Below, one piece after another: positions 16,517-25,257 of a DNA stretch of 36,760 nucleotides. This stretch comes from Prevotella sp. (GTDB taxonomy: Bacteria > Bacteroidota > Bacteroidia > Bacteroidales > Bacteroidaceae): the NCBI GenBank assembly GCA_017478085.1, contig JAFVEE010000028.1, forward strand, positions 1 to 36,760, read 5' to 3'. The notes below the pieces were generated by a model. It did not search any database. It worked only from the letters and a program-made list of their open reading frames with translations, and had not been told where the DNA came from. Position 1 is the stretch's first letter. Each line of letters begins with the position of its first letter. The translations under genes and the position numbers were made by a program.

Positions 16517-18697
16517 ATGAGAAAAAAGACTTTACTCCTTACCGCAATGACCGCCTGCGCCATGCTCTCGGCCACTGCACAGCCCCAGCCTCAGGGTATG
16601 GGCCGTCGGCAGATGTGGGCATCGGTCAATGCCCTTAGTAATGCTTCGACGGGCGATTACACTCAGCAAAACAACAAGTTGCTCATCAGCTGGCGAATGC
16701 TGCCCAGCGACGACTGGGACACCTCGTTCCTCCTGTATTGTGGTTCGGCCACGGCAGAGAATCCTTCTACCTATTCCAGGGTCAGCCCGTCGCCCATCAA
16801 GAATGCCACCTGCTACCAGACCTCTATCCGCTCCACCGCTACCAAGTACTTCCTGCTGCCGGGCGATTTCCCCTATGCCTCGAAGACACTGCTCATTAGC
16901 GCCGAAGAGCGGCAGGCCATGCGCGATGCTGCCATCGACTCGCTGGTGGTCGACGAGCGCATCTATAAGGACAAGCTGCCCTACCTCTCCATCCCGCTTC
17001 AGGACACGAAGGATGTGTATGCCGGCGACGACCTGGAGTATCAGGCCAACGACGTGAGCGTGGGCGACCTGGATGGCGACGGCGAGTTCGAGATTGTGGT
17101 GAAGCGCCTGCAGTCGCCCAAGGGCCACCTGGATGGCGGCACGGGGGCCAGCTACAGCAGCCACAACACCATCTATGCCGTGATCTGGGATGCCTATAAG
17201 CTCGACGGCACCCTGCTCTGGCGCATCAAGGGCGGCCCCGGTATCATCCTGGGCAACAGCTCGGCCTTTGCCATAGCCGACTTCGATGGCGACGGCTGTG
17301 CCGAGATGGCCATCCGCACCTGCGAGGGCACCGTGTTTGGCGACGGGCAGGAGATTCCCGATACCAACGGCGACGGCAAGATAGACTACCGCACCTGGGG
17401 CAACGAAAACTCGAGCAGCCCCGGATGGGTAGACCACTACAACTCGGCTGGCCCTGAGTTCATCTCGATCATCGACGGCAAGACGGGTCGCGAGCTGGCC
17501 CGCGACAACTTCATAGCCCGCGAGACCAGCGAGTCCTGGGGCGACGGCTACTGGAAGCGTGCCTGCTCGTTCCGCGTGGGCGTGGCCTGCTTCGACAATC
17601 TGCCCTCGGTGGTCTTCGGTCGTGGCGTCTATGCCCGCTCGGTGCTCGAGGCCTGGGACTATCGCGACGGCAAGCTGACCCGCCGCTGGCGCTTCGACAG
17701 TGCCAAGGCTGGCGGCAGCACCACCAATAAGGACGGAAAGCCCAACAGCGCCTATGGCGGTCAGGGCAACCACTCGTTCAACACGGCCGACCTCGATGGC
17801 GACGGCAAGGACGAGGTGATGTATGGCTCGATGGCCATCGACGACGACGGCTACGGCCTCTGGAGCACACAGCTGGGCCATGGCGATGCCAACCACGTGG
17901 GCCGCTTCCTGCCCGACCGCGAGGGTCTGCAGGTGTACCACTGCTTAGAGAGCGGAAAGACCATGGTGGCCCTGCACGATGCCAAGGACGGCAAGGTGAT
18001 CTGGAAGAAAGAAGGCAGCAGCGACAACGATACGGGCCGCTGCCTCGTGGCCGACATCGATCCCAACTCGCCGGGCTGCGAGTTCTGGTGGGCAGGCAGC
18101 AATGCCTATTCGCAGGACGGGTCGAGAGACTTGGGCTACAGCCCCTCGTCGTGCAATATGGCCATCTGGTTCGATGGCAAGCTGTCGCGCCAGCTCATCA
18201 ACGCGCCCAGCGGTGGTGGCGGCACCATCAGCAACGACCGCGATGGTGGCCGCGTGTTCACGGTCTATCGCTACAGCTCGCACTTCATCAATGGCACCAA
18301 GGCCAACCCCTCGTGGTATGGCGACTTCCTGGGTGACTGGCGCGAGGAGTTCATCGTGCCCGACAACACGCTGGTGGGCGACCTGAAGATCTTCTCTACC
18401 TGGTACCCCACTGACTATAAGTTCCCCTGGCTCATGACCGACCACACCTACTGGATGCAGACGCTCAACCAGAACATTGGCTACAACCAGCCCAACCACA
18501 TTGGCGGCTACTACCTGGGCAACGGCATGGATATGTCGAAGGTTCCTGTAGGCGTGACCACGGGCATTCGCGACGTGCAGACGGCCACGCAGCAGGGCCC
18601 CAGGGCCGACCAGCGCATCTACGACCTGAGTGGCCGCGTGGTGCAGAACCCCGGCCACGGCATCTACGTGCAGGGCGGCAAGAAGGTTGTCTTTTAG
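16517..18697 (+). CDS. Rhamnogalacturonan lyase, polysaccharide lyase family 11
   Basis: 726 residues beginning MRKKTLLLTAMTACAMLSATAQ (16517), an export signal. PL11 hallmarks follow: an N-terminal beta-sandwich (WRMLPSDDWDTSFLLYCG) and then an eight-bladed propeller with several calcium-binding DxDxDG loops (VGDLDGDGEFEIVVKR, IADFDGDGCAEMAIRT, DTNGDGKIDYRTWG, TADLDGDGKDEVMYGSM). The C-terminus has a Bacteroidetes tail (RIYDLSGRVV...GIYVQGGKK). The enzyme cleaves the rhamnose-galacturonate backbone of rhamnogalacturonan I by beta-elimination. It has its own -7 box after the GH28 terminator and ends 31 nt before the start of the array B hairpin, which probably terminates it. Confidence 0.92.
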   Translation: MRKKTLLLTAMTACAMLSATAQPQPQGMGRRQMWASVNALSNASTGDYTQQNNKLLISWRMLPSDDWDTSFLLYCGSATAENPSTYSRVSPSPIKNATCYQTSIRSTATKYFLLPGDFPYASKTLLISAEERQAMRDAAIDSLVVDERIYKDKLPYLSIPLQDTKDVYAGDDLEYQANDVSVGDLDGDGEFEIVVKRLQSPKGHLDGGTGASYSSHNTIYAVIWDAYKLDGTLLWRIKGGPGIILGNSSAFAIADFDGDGCAEMAIRTCEGTVFGDGQEIPDTNGDGKIDYRTWGNENSSSPGWVDHYNSAGPEFISIIDGKTGRELARDNFIARETSESWGDGYWKRACSFRVGVACFDNLPSVVFGRGVYARSVLEAWDYRDGKLTRRWRFDSAKAGGSTTNKDGKPNSAYGGQGNHSFNTADLDGDGKDEVMYGSMAIDDDGYGLWSTQLGHGDANHVGRFLPDREGLQVYHCLESGKTMVALHDAKDGKVIWKKEGSSDNDTGRCLVADIDPNSPGCEFWWAGSNAYSQDGSRDLGYSPSSCNMAIWFDGKLSRQLINAPSGGGGTISNDRDGGRVFTVYRYSSHFINGTKANPSWYGDFLGDWREEFIVPDNTLVGDLKIFSTWYPTDYKFPWLMTDHTYWMQTLNQNIGYNQPNHIGGYYLGNGMDMSKVPVGVTTGIRDVQTATQQGPRADQRIYDLSGRVVQNPGHGIYVQGGKKVVF

Positions 18698-18728
18698 AAC
18701 AGTGTGAAATAACCGCTGCTTCGTTACT

Positions 18729-18773
18729 ACACAACGGAGGCTCCATTGACCATCAATGGAGCCTCCGTTGTGT
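18729..18773. terminator. Perfect 20-bp hairpin within array B, likely bidirectional terminator
   Basis: Positions 18729-18748 are exactly complementary to 18754-18773, leaving a 5-nt loop (ACCAT). The stem is made by repeat units 1 and 2 in opposite orientation plus matching flanks. It lies between two convergent genes (PL11 lyase and Na/phosphate symporter). There is no T-tract, so intrinsic termination is plausible but not proved. Confidence 0.55.
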
Positions 18774-18813
18774 TGTAATGGAGCCTTCGTTGCGTTGTAA
18801 CGGAGGCTCCGTT
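18733..18813. repeat. Array B: four 22-bp palindromic repeat units
   Basis: Units start at 18733, 18755, 18777 and 18799, each exactly 22 bp apart: AACGGAGGCTCCATT, AATGGAGCCTCCGTT, AATGGAGCCTTCGTT, AACGGAGGCTCCGTT. Spacers are GACCATC, GTGTTGT and GCGTTGT. Orientation by central triplet is GGC, GCC, GCC, GGC, so units 1/2 and 3/4 can pair fully in RNA (3/4 with two G-U pairs). The last unit ends 4 nt before the stop codon of the minus-strand symporter gene. Confidence 0.92.
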
Positions 18814-18817
18814 GTAT

Positions 18818-20566
18818 TTAAGCCTCGCGCTGGCGGGTGCCCATGCGGGCCTCTACCACGTTCACCACGTAGTCGCCCAGCTTCTCGCACTCGTTCACCA
18901 GGTCTATGTAGATGGTGCCCTCGGCGTAGGTGTACTCGTGGTTGTTCACGTCGATGATGTTCTGCGCCTTCAGCTGGTTGCGGTAGTTGTTGATCTCGTT
19001 CTCGATGTTGAACGTGCGGTTCACGTTGAATGCCTCCTTTCGGCCACCCATCAGCTGGTTCATCTGCGTCAGCGCCTGGTCGGTCAGTCCCATCATCTGG
19101 TGCAGGTGCTCATACTGCTTCTCGATGAAGTGGTCCTGCTTGGCGGCAAACTTGCGGTTGATGGTGCGGGCCATGTTGTAGCACGAGTCGCCGATCGACT
19201 CCAGCTCGCTCACCTCGCGCAGCATGGCGCGAATCTTGCCCTTCGTGTCATCAGAAAGGTGGGCATCGCTCACGCTCTCCAAGTACTGCGCAATCTCCAG
19301 CTCCATATTGTCGCTGATGCTCTCGTACTTCTCAATGCGGGTGAACAGCTTGTTGAACTCCTGCTCGTTGTTCTTGTCCTTGTTTTGCTGGCTCGACGAC
19401 AGGTTGAGCAGCTCCTGCACCATACCGAACATGCGCTGCATGCGCTCGGAGAACGACGATATTTCCTTCTGGGCCTCGAGCACCGAGAGCTCCGGCGTCT
19501 TCATGAAGCCCGCTGTGATGAAGTGCAGGCGGAAGTCCTCCTCCTCGTCCACACGCTTGGGCTTGATCACCCAGCACACGAACTTCTCGATCTGGGGAAT
19601 GAACCAGATCAGGATCATCGTGTTGGCCACGTTAAACGTGGTGTGGAAGGCGGCCAGCACGAAGCTCAGCTTGGCCGAGTTGGCCAGGAAGGCCCCCGTT
19701 CCGGCGGTCTCCTTCGTCATATTGACATCGTAGCCCACCCAGCCGCACACCATGTCGATGAACGGACGGAAGACAAACAGAATCCAGATGACGCCGAACA
19801 CGTTGAAGAACATATGGGCCAGTGCCGCGCGGCGGGCCTGCGTATTGGCCGAGAGTGCGGCCAGGTTCGACGTGACGGTGGTGCCTATGTTCTCACCCAT
19901 CACCAGCGCAATGCCCTGATAGATGGGCAGGGCACCGCTGGAGCACAGAATCATCGTGATGGCCATGACGGCTGCCGACGACTGCACGCAGAACGTGAGC
20001 ACGCCGCCCAGCAGCAGGAACACGATGGTGGTGACGAACGAGTTCGGGTCGAACGAGGCGAAGAAATCGAGCACGGCCTGGTTCTCGCCCAAGTGCATCT
20101 CCGTGCCCGTCTGGCGCAGCGTGCCCAGGGCAAAGATGAGGAACGACAGGCCGAAGAGGAAGTCGCCTATGTAGCGGTATTTCTTCTGATAGATAAGGAT
20201 GATGCCCACCAGGAAGGCCGGCCAGGCCGCATCCATAATGTTGAACGACATACCGGCCGACATAATCCAGGCCGTGAGCGTTGTTCCGATGTTGGCACCC
20301 ATAATGACCGAGATGGCCTGTGCCAGGGTTAGAAGTCCGGCGTTGACAAACGAGACGGTCATCACCGTTGTAGCTGTTGAAGACTGAACCGAGGCCGTTA
20401 CGAGTGTACCCGTAAGCATACCAGTGAAGCGGTTGGTTGTCATGGCTCCCAAGACGTGTCGCAATTGTGGACCCGCCATCTTCTGCAGCGCCTCACTCAT
20501 CGATTTCATACCGAACATCAGCAGGGCGAGTGAGCCGAGAAGTTTGAAAATAACGATAGTCGACAT
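18818..20566 (-). CDS. Na/phosphate-cotransporter family protein with PhoU-like tail
   Basis: 582 residues. The membrane half carries the two inverted-repeat motifs of the Na/Pi-cotransporter II family: VQSSTATTVMTVSFVNAG and MGANIGTTLTAW in the first repeat, VQSSAAVMAITMILCSSG and MGENIGTTVTSNLAAL in the second. Residues about 350-575 are a cytoplasmic helical PhoU-type domain (LEIAQYLESVSDAHLSDDTK, ESIGDSCYNMARTINRKF). The protein would import phosphate with sodium, with the PhoU tail modulating activity. This two-domain form is common in Bacteroidetes. It is divergent from the HExxH protein gene; a TAACTTTG box (20608-20601) lies 35 nt upstream. Confidence 0.9.
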   Translation of the reverse strand: MSTIVIFKLLGSLALLMFGMKSMSEALQKMAGPQLRHVLGAMTTNRFTGMLTGTLVTASVQSSTATTVMTVSFVNAGLLTLAQAISVIMGANIGTTLTAWIMSAGMSFNIMDAAWPAFLVGIILIYQKKYRYIGDFLFGLSFLIFALGTLRQTGTEMHLGENQAVLDFFASFDPNSFVTTIVFLLLGGVLTFCVQSSAAVMAITMILCSSGALPIYQGIALVMGENIGTTVTSNLAALSANTQARRAALAHMFFNVFGVIWILFVFRPFIDMVCGWVGYDVNMTKETAGTGAFLANSAKLSFVLAAFHTTFNVANTMILIWFIPQIEKFVCWVIKPKRVDEEEDFRLHFITAGFMKTPELSVLEAQKEISSFSERMQRMFGMVQELLNLSSSQQNKDKNNEQEFNKLFTRIEKYESISDNMELEIAQYLESVSDAHLSDDTKGKIRAMLREVSELESIGDSCYNMARTINRKFAAKQDHFIEKQYEHLHQMMGLTDQALTQMNQLMGGRKEAFNVNRTFNIENEINNYRNQLKAQNIIDVNNHEYTYAEGTIYIDLVNECEKLGDYVVNVVEARMGTRQREA

Positions 20567-20600
20567 ACCGAAATGTAGTGTAGATTTGTAATTACGCTTG

Positions 20601-20608
20601 CAAAGTTA
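20601..20608 (-). promoter_or_regulatory. -7 box of the Na/phosphate symporter gene
   Basis: TAACTTTG on the minus strand, 34 nt before the start codon at 20566. The -33 element is unclear. Confidence 0.4.
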
Positions 20609-20652
20609 CGAAAAAAGGTTGTAACAACGATTAGTATCTCGATATTTTTTTG

Positions 20653-20660
20653 TACTTTTG
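20653..20660 (+). promoter_or_regulatory. -7 box of the HExxH protein gene
   Basis: TACTTTTG, 70 nt upstream of the start at 20731 and divergent from the symporter box 45 nt away. The -33 element is not clear. Confidence 0.4.
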
Positions 20661-20730
20661 CGGCAAAATAGACAATTGCGCTGTATGGCTGCAAGAAAAC
20701 TTGAATATTATTAACTAACAATAGACTACA

Positions 20731-23058
20731 ATGAAAAATCTGAAAATCGTGTTTGCTTTGGCCGGGCTGATGGGGGGCAGCCTGGCAACGATGGCCCAGA
20801 CGCCAGAGATTCTTGAGGCCAGCCGCTATGTGCGCGGAGCCACGATGGCCTTTGCCCGTATGTCGGTGCGCCCCAACGGTGCAACCATTACCGAGCGTGG
20901 CTTCTGCTATGCCGAGAATGTCGTGCCCACCGTGGCCGACAGCCGTACCACGCTTGCTGAAGGACTGAACAATGGCGGTGGCCCCATCTACTGGCTGAAG
21001 AACCTGAAGCCCGCTACTAAGTACTACATGCGTGGCTACCTGCTGACTGCCGACGGCCAGACCGTCTATGGTGACCCCGTGAAGTTCTACACCCTGCCGA
21101 AGGGACAGATCACCTTCGATATGCGCGATGGTGGCGACCAGGCCACCTACAACCGCATCAAGAACGCCACGCAGACGGCCATAGACTGGTGGAACAACCT
21201 CACCGAAATGAAAGGCTTCAGGCCCAGCGTGGGCTTCGTTGATGGTACGCCGACGGCCGACTGCAGCTATGGCGGGTGGATTCGCGTGGGTTCGAACCAG
21301 AGCTACCAGCGCACGGGCACCATTATGCACGAGATGCTGCACGGCTGTGGCGTGATACCCTGGGCCAACACGGAGTGGAGCCGGGTGGGCCGCCTGCGCT
21401 CGGGCGTCACTGGCGACGGCTATGGCACGGGCCAGTGGCTGGGCGACCGCGTGACTGAGGTGCTGCGCTTCTGGGACAACAACAACACCGAGGTGCTGAA
21501 CGGCGACTACCAGCACATGTGGCCCTACGGCATCAATGGTGCCGGTGAAGATACTGGTTCGGACATCCTCTACATAGGCAACTCGCTCGTTTGCCAGGCC
21601 CTGGGCGAGGACGGCCTGCAGCACACCTACTCGCTGTTTGCCGAGCCTTACTATGCCCTGGACCAGGAGGACGATGTGAAGCTCTACATCAAGAACGAGT
21701 CTGCCGACCGTGGCCGTTACACCTCTTACCTGATGCCTAACGCCTCGGGTGCCCTGTACTGGGTGCAGATGACCGCCGAGCAGGCCCTGCAGAACGACAG
21801 TGCCGCCTGGCTGACCACCTTTACGCCCGACAATCAGTACTACCAGATGCGCAATGTGGCCACGGGCCGCTACATCACCTATACGGGCACCAACTTCTCT
21901 ACCGTACAGCGCACGGCTCCCACGGCCAGCGACAACCTGCAGCTGATGAAGGGCCGCGTAGACGTGGACGGGCAGCGCGGCTACTGGATTATCTCGCCCG
22001 AAGCCAACTGGGAACCCAAGTGCCTGCAGGCCTATCCCACTGGCAGGGCATCGGCTGCTACGTTCGACATCTCGAACGCTGCGGAGGCACAGCGCTGGCT
22101 CATTATGACCGGCGAGGAGATGAAGGCCGCCAACGACCAGGCCATTGCCTCACTGCAGAAGGAGGCTGCCGACGTGCTGAAGCGGCTCAAGGCTATGGCC
22201 GACGTGCCCCATTCTGAAGAGACTGCCGGGGCCGATGCCGCCTTTGCCGCCTCGCTGGGCGAGCTGGAGACCAGAGTGGCACAGGCTGCCTCGCCCCTTG
22301 AGCTCATTGCCCTGATGGACGAAGCGCAGGCCGCCGGGCTTGAATTTTTGAAAGGCGTGTCGCCCACGAATGCCGGACGGCCCTTCGATCTGACCTACCT
22401 GATCACGAATCCTGGGTTCGACACCAATACCGACGGCTGGTCGCAGTCGGCATCGGTCAGCTACTCCTGCGCCGAGTTCTTCCAGACGGCTTTCGACTTC
22501 AACCAGACCCTGCAGAACCTGCCTGCCGGCAACTACCGCGTGAACATGCAGGGATTCCAGCGTCCGGGCTCTTCTGCCGACTCATACGCTGCCTATACCA
22601 GTGGCACCAATGCGGTGAACGCCGAGCTCTATGCCGCTGAGAACGCATCGAAACTGGCCCACATAGCCTCTGGCGCCCAGACGCGCAAGGTGGGCGGCAC
22701 GGAGTCGACCGTAGGCTCGGGCCGCTACATTCCCAATAATATGGAGGCTGCCAGCCTGTACTTCAAGAAGGGACTCTACGAGAACAGCGTGTTCGGTACC
22801 GTCGGGGCCGACGGCGTGCTGAAGCTGGGCGTGCGCTCGCAGTCCATGCCCGGCAACTACTGGGTTATCTTCGACAACTTCCGCCTGTACTACTTTGGCA
22901 AGCTGACCGAAGAGTCGGTGCTGGGGCTGAATGGCGTCAATGCCAATGCCGCAAAGGGCCGTCAGGTCTACTCGCTCGATGGTCGCCGCGTAGCCTCTGA
23001 CGCAGGCCTGCGCCCGGGCATCTATATTGTTAACGGTCAGAAAATGGTGGTGAAGTAA
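20731..23058 (+). CDS. Secreted multidomain putative zinc metallopeptidase
   Basis: 775 residues with signal peptide MKNLKIVFALAGLMGGSLATMAQ. Residues about 24-125 look like a fibronectin-III-type domain (ATITERGFCYAENVVPTV, LKNLKPATKYYMRGYLLTAD), common in Bacteroidetes surface proteins. Next comes a region with HEMLHGCGVIPW at residues 200-211: an HExxH zinc-binding motif inside a metzincin-like HExxHGxG context, though no third ligand is assignable with certainty. Residues about 300-470 resemble a carbohydrate-binding trefoil (YYQMRNVATGRYITYTG). A helical linker leads to a beta-sandwich module (LITNPGFDTNTDGWSQ...VIFDNFRLYYFG) and a C-terminal YSLDGRRV...GIYIVNGQKMVVK tail. The likely substrate is an extracellular (glyco)protein. 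An AraC regulator follows after 4 nt and may control it. Confidence 0.7.
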   Translation: MKNLKIVFALAGLMGGSLATMAQTPEILEASRYVRGATMAFARMSVRPNGATITERGFCYAENVVPTVADSRTTLAEGLNNGGGPIYWLKNLKPATKYYMRGYLLTADGQTVYGDPVKFYTLPKGQITFDMRDGGDQATYNRIKNATQTAIDWWNNLTEMKGFRPSVGFVDGTPTADCSYGGWIRVGSNQSYQRTGTIMHEMLHGCGVIPWANTEWSRVGRLRSGVTGDGYGTGQWLGDRVTEVLRFWDNNNTEVLNGDYQHMWPYGINGAGEDTGSDILYIGNSLVCQALGEDGLQHTYSLFAEPYYALDQEDDVKLYIKNESADRGRYTSYLMPNASGALYWVQMTAEQALQNDSAAWLTTFTPDNQYYQMRNVATGRYITYTGTNFSTVQRTAPTASDNLQLMKGRVDVDGQRGYWIISPEANWEPKCLQAYPTGRASAATFDISNAAEAQRWLIMTGEEMKAANDQAIASLQKEAADVLKRLKAMADVPHSEETAGADAAFAASLGELETRVAQAASPLELIALMDEAQAAGLEFLKGVSPTNAGRPFDLTYLITNPGFDTNTDGWSQSASVSYSCAEFFQTAFDFNQTLQNLPAGNYRVNMQGFQRPGSSADSYAAYTSGTNAVNAELYAAENASKLAHIASGAQTRKVGGTESTVGSGRYIPNNMEAASLYFKKGLYENSVFGTVGADGVLKLGVRSQSMPGNYWVIFDNFRLYYFGKLTEESVLGLNGVNANAAKGRQVYSLDGRRVASDAGLRPGIYIVNGQKMVVK

Positions 23059-23062
23059 GACT

Positions 23063-23941
23063 ATGGCAAACGACAATGTGATTGAGACCAGCTTTGCAAA
23101 AGCCCGGCGGTGGACCAGCGGCATGTCGCTCGGCGAGGACCTGCTGCTGCTCGACCGCCTGGCCGATGCACCGTTTCCCACCGAGCCCCGGCGCATGAAC
23201 TTCATACTTATCGGCCTGTGCACCCGTGGCCGTGTGCAGTACCGTATGGACCTGCAGGAGCACTTGGTGACGCCGGGCGATATTATCATGGCCAGCGAGC
23301 GCCACATCATTGACAACTATATGGCCTCGCCCGACCTGGAAGGGCTGTGCATGATGGTGTCGGTGCCCTTCTACAATGAGATCATACGCAACGTGAGCGA
23401 TGCCTCGGCCCTGTTCCTCTTCTCGCGCACCCATCCCGTCATTGCCCTCTCGCCCCGCGACCAGCAGGTGTTTCGCGAGTATTTCTACGTCATACGGGCG
23501 AAGATGGCCGAGACGCAGAACCACTTCAGGCGTGACCTGGTGCGCACGCTCATACTCGCCATGTTCTACGACCTGAGCGACGTGGTCTATCGCTTCAGCC
23601 ATTCTGAGGTGGGGCGGCAGTCGCGTGCCGACATTATCTTCACCCAGTTCATCAAGCTGGTCGAGGAGAACTGCCGCCACGAGCGCAGGGTGGGGTGGTA
23701 TGCCCAGCAGCTGTGCATCACGCCCAAGTACCTTTCAGAGATGGTGAAGCACACCAGCAAGCGCACGCCCAACGAGTGGATAGACAACTACGTGACGCTG
23801 GAGCTGCGCGTGCTGCTGAAGAACTCGGCCAAGACCATCAAGGAGATAGCCGAGGAACTGCACTTTGCCAACCAGTCGTTCCTGGGCAAATACTTCAAGG
23901 AGCGTGTGGGCATGAGCCCCAGCGAGTACCGGCGCTCGTAG
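23063..23941 (+). CDS. AraC-family transcriptional regulator
   Basis: 292 residues, no signal or membrane segment. The N-terminal half is a cupin-like sensor (MNFILIGLCTRGRVQYRMDL, VTPGDIIMASERHIIDNY). The C-terminal AraC/XylS DNA-binding domain reads CITPKYLSEMVKHTSKRTPN, then TIKEIAEELHFANQSFLGKY and GMSPSEYRRS. It starts only 4 nt after the stop of the HExxH protein gene, so the two are almost certainly co-transcribed; autoregulation or feedback on the peptidase is plausible. It is similar in layout to the regulator at 7795-8670. The effector is unknown. Confidence 0.9.
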   Translation: MANDNVIETSFAKARRWTSGMSLGEDLLLLDRLADAPFPTEPRRMNFILIGLCTRGRVQYRMDLQEHLVTPGDIIMASERHIIDNYMASPDLEGLCMMVSVPFYNEIIRNVSDASALFLFSRTHPVIALSPRDQQVFREYFYVIRAKMAETQNHFRRDLVRTLILAMFYDLSDVVYRFSHSEVGRQSRADIIFTQFIKLVEENCRHERRVGWYAQQLCITPKYLSEMVKHTSKRTPNEWIDNYVTLELRVLLKNSAKTIKEIAEELHFANQSFLGKYFKERVGMSPSEYRRS

Positions 23942-23943
23942 GG

Positions 23944-24579
23944 CTACAGATAGCCCTGCTGGCGCAGCTCCTGGGCCACGGCGCAAAGCTCGTCGTACCA
24001 TTCTTGGCCGAAGCGGCGCACCAGTGGCCCCTCCAGGAAACGGTAGACGGGCAGGCCGAGCTCGCGGCCTTTAGCCACGGCTGGCCGGCACACCTCCCAG
24101 CGGTGGTAGTTCAGGGCAACGGTGCCGTCGCTGAAGCGCTTCTCGCGAATGGGGTAAAGCGCACAACTGATAGGCTTACAGAACGTGGAACGTCCCGCTC
24201 TGTAAGCCTTTTCAAGTGCACATAGGCAGCAGTCGTGAATGGGCTGGTGGGTAGAGAAATCGTTGATGTCGTCGTAGAAGGTGAACACGCAGTCCTTGCC
24301 GCCCACGATGCTCGTCACCAGGTCGCCCTCCTGGTCGGTATAGGCCACGCCCTGGCGGTCGATCACGGCCTGTGCCGAGGCCGAGAGGTCGCTCCAGCAG
24401 GCATCGAGCGCGTCTTCTATCTGCATCACCTCGTCGAGCGTCACGGGGGCTCCCGCATCGCCCTCTATGCAGCACGCGCCCTTGCAGGCCGACAGGTCGC
24501 AGCAGAACTGCTCGGTCAGGATGTCCGACGAGATGAGAATCTCGCCTATTTGCAGGATGGGGGGAAGTTGCTTTACCAT
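23944..24579 (-). CDS. DUF3109 family cysteine-rich protein
   Basis: 211 residues from ATG at 24579 (MVKQLPPILQIGEILISSD). The same frame is open far upstream, but only as a shadow of ung. The cysteine cluster near the N-terminus (FCCDLSACKGACCIEGDAGA), the later DCCLCALEKAY and STFCKPISCALYPIR segments, and the YHRWEVCRPA block identify the DUF3109 (YkgJ-like zinc/iron chelating) group. A metal or Fe-S site is likely but the function is unknown. The start overlaps the ung stop by 7 nt, indicating translational coupling in a cotH-like, ung, DUF3109 operon. Confidence 0.88.
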   Translation of the reverse strand: MVKQLPPILQIGEILISSDILTEQFCCDLSACKGACCIEGDAGAPVTLDEVMQIEDALDACWSDLSASAQAVIDRQGVAYTDQEGDLVTSIVGGKDCVFTFYDDINDFSTHQPIHDCCLCALEKAYRAGRSTFCKPISCALYPIREKRFSDGTVALNYHRWEVCRPAVAKGRELGLPVYRFLEGPLVRRFGQEWYDELCAVAQELRQQGYL

Positions 24580-25238
24580 ACGATGGGGGTCATTCCGTTT
24601 TCGGTGAGATACTGATTGCAGCGCGAGAACTGGTGCTGCCCGAACCAGCCGCCACGGTTGGCCGATAGGGGCGAGGGGTGTACGCTCTCGAGCACCAGGT
24701 TGGTCTGCTTGTTGATCATATACGACTTCGAGCGGGCGAAGCCTCCCCACAGCATGTAGACCAGGTGCTGGCGATGGGTGGCCAGGGCCTGAATGGCGGC
24801 ATCGGTGAAGTTCTGCCAGCCCAGCGTGGCGTGGCTGTTGGCCTGATGGGCGCGCACGGTCAGCGTGGCGTTGAGCAGCAGCACGCCCTGGCGGGCCCAG
24901 CGGGTCAGGTCGCCGCTGGTGGGCACCGGCGTGCCCAGGTCGTCGTGAATCTCCTTGAAGATGTTCTGCAGCGACGGCGGAAACATCACCCCCTCCTGCA
25001 CCGAGAAGCTCAGGCCGTGGGCCTGTCCCGGCTCGTGGTAGGGGTCCTGGCCTATGATGACCACCTTCACCTGGTCGAACGGGCACAGGTTGAAGGCATT
25101 GAAGATGTACCGGCCCTGGGGGTAGCAGGCCCCCGCCATATACTCGCGCCGCACGCTCTCGGTGAGCTGCTGGAAGTAGGGCTTCTCGAACTCGCCCTGC
25201 AAGTGCTGCTTCCACGATTCCTCTATCTGTACGTTCAT
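24573..25238 (-). CDS. ung: Uracil-DNA glycosylase, family 1
   Basis: 221 residues, normal for family-1 UDG, which removes uracil from DNA to start base-excision repair. Motif A GQDPYH with the catalytic Asp (VVIIGQDPYHEPGQAHGLSF), the LLLNATLTV strand with the uracil-contact Asn, and motif B HPSPLSANRGGWFG with the catalytic His are all intact. Start at MNVQIEESW (25238); upstream codons of the open frame look like readthrough of the intergenic region. It lies 19 nt after the cotH-like gene and overlaps the DUF3109 gene. Confidence 0.96.
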   Translation of the reverse strand: MNVQIEESWKQHLQGEFEKPYFQQLTESVRREYMAGACYPQGRYIFNAFNLCPFDQVKVVIIGQDPYHEPGQAHGLSFSVQEGVMFPPSLQNIFKEIHDDLGTPVPTSGDLTRWARQGVLLLNATLTVRAHQANSHATLGWQNFTDAAIQALATHRQHLVYMLWGGFARSKSYMINKQTNLVLESVHPSPLSANRGGWFGQHQFSRCNQYLTENGMTPIVW

Positions 25239-25257
25239 AGTAGTATGTAGTTTCTGG

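Noticed and set aside
16532-17941. Minus-strand ORF opposite the PL11 lyase
   Set aside because: It is a shadow ORF made by high GC at third positions; the PL11 protein has conserved calcium-loop motifs.
23944-25215. Single 423-residue fusion of a ung-shadow region and the DUF3109 protein
   Set aside because: The upstream half is the ung gene read out of frame; the DUF3109 protein starts at its own ATG at 24579.
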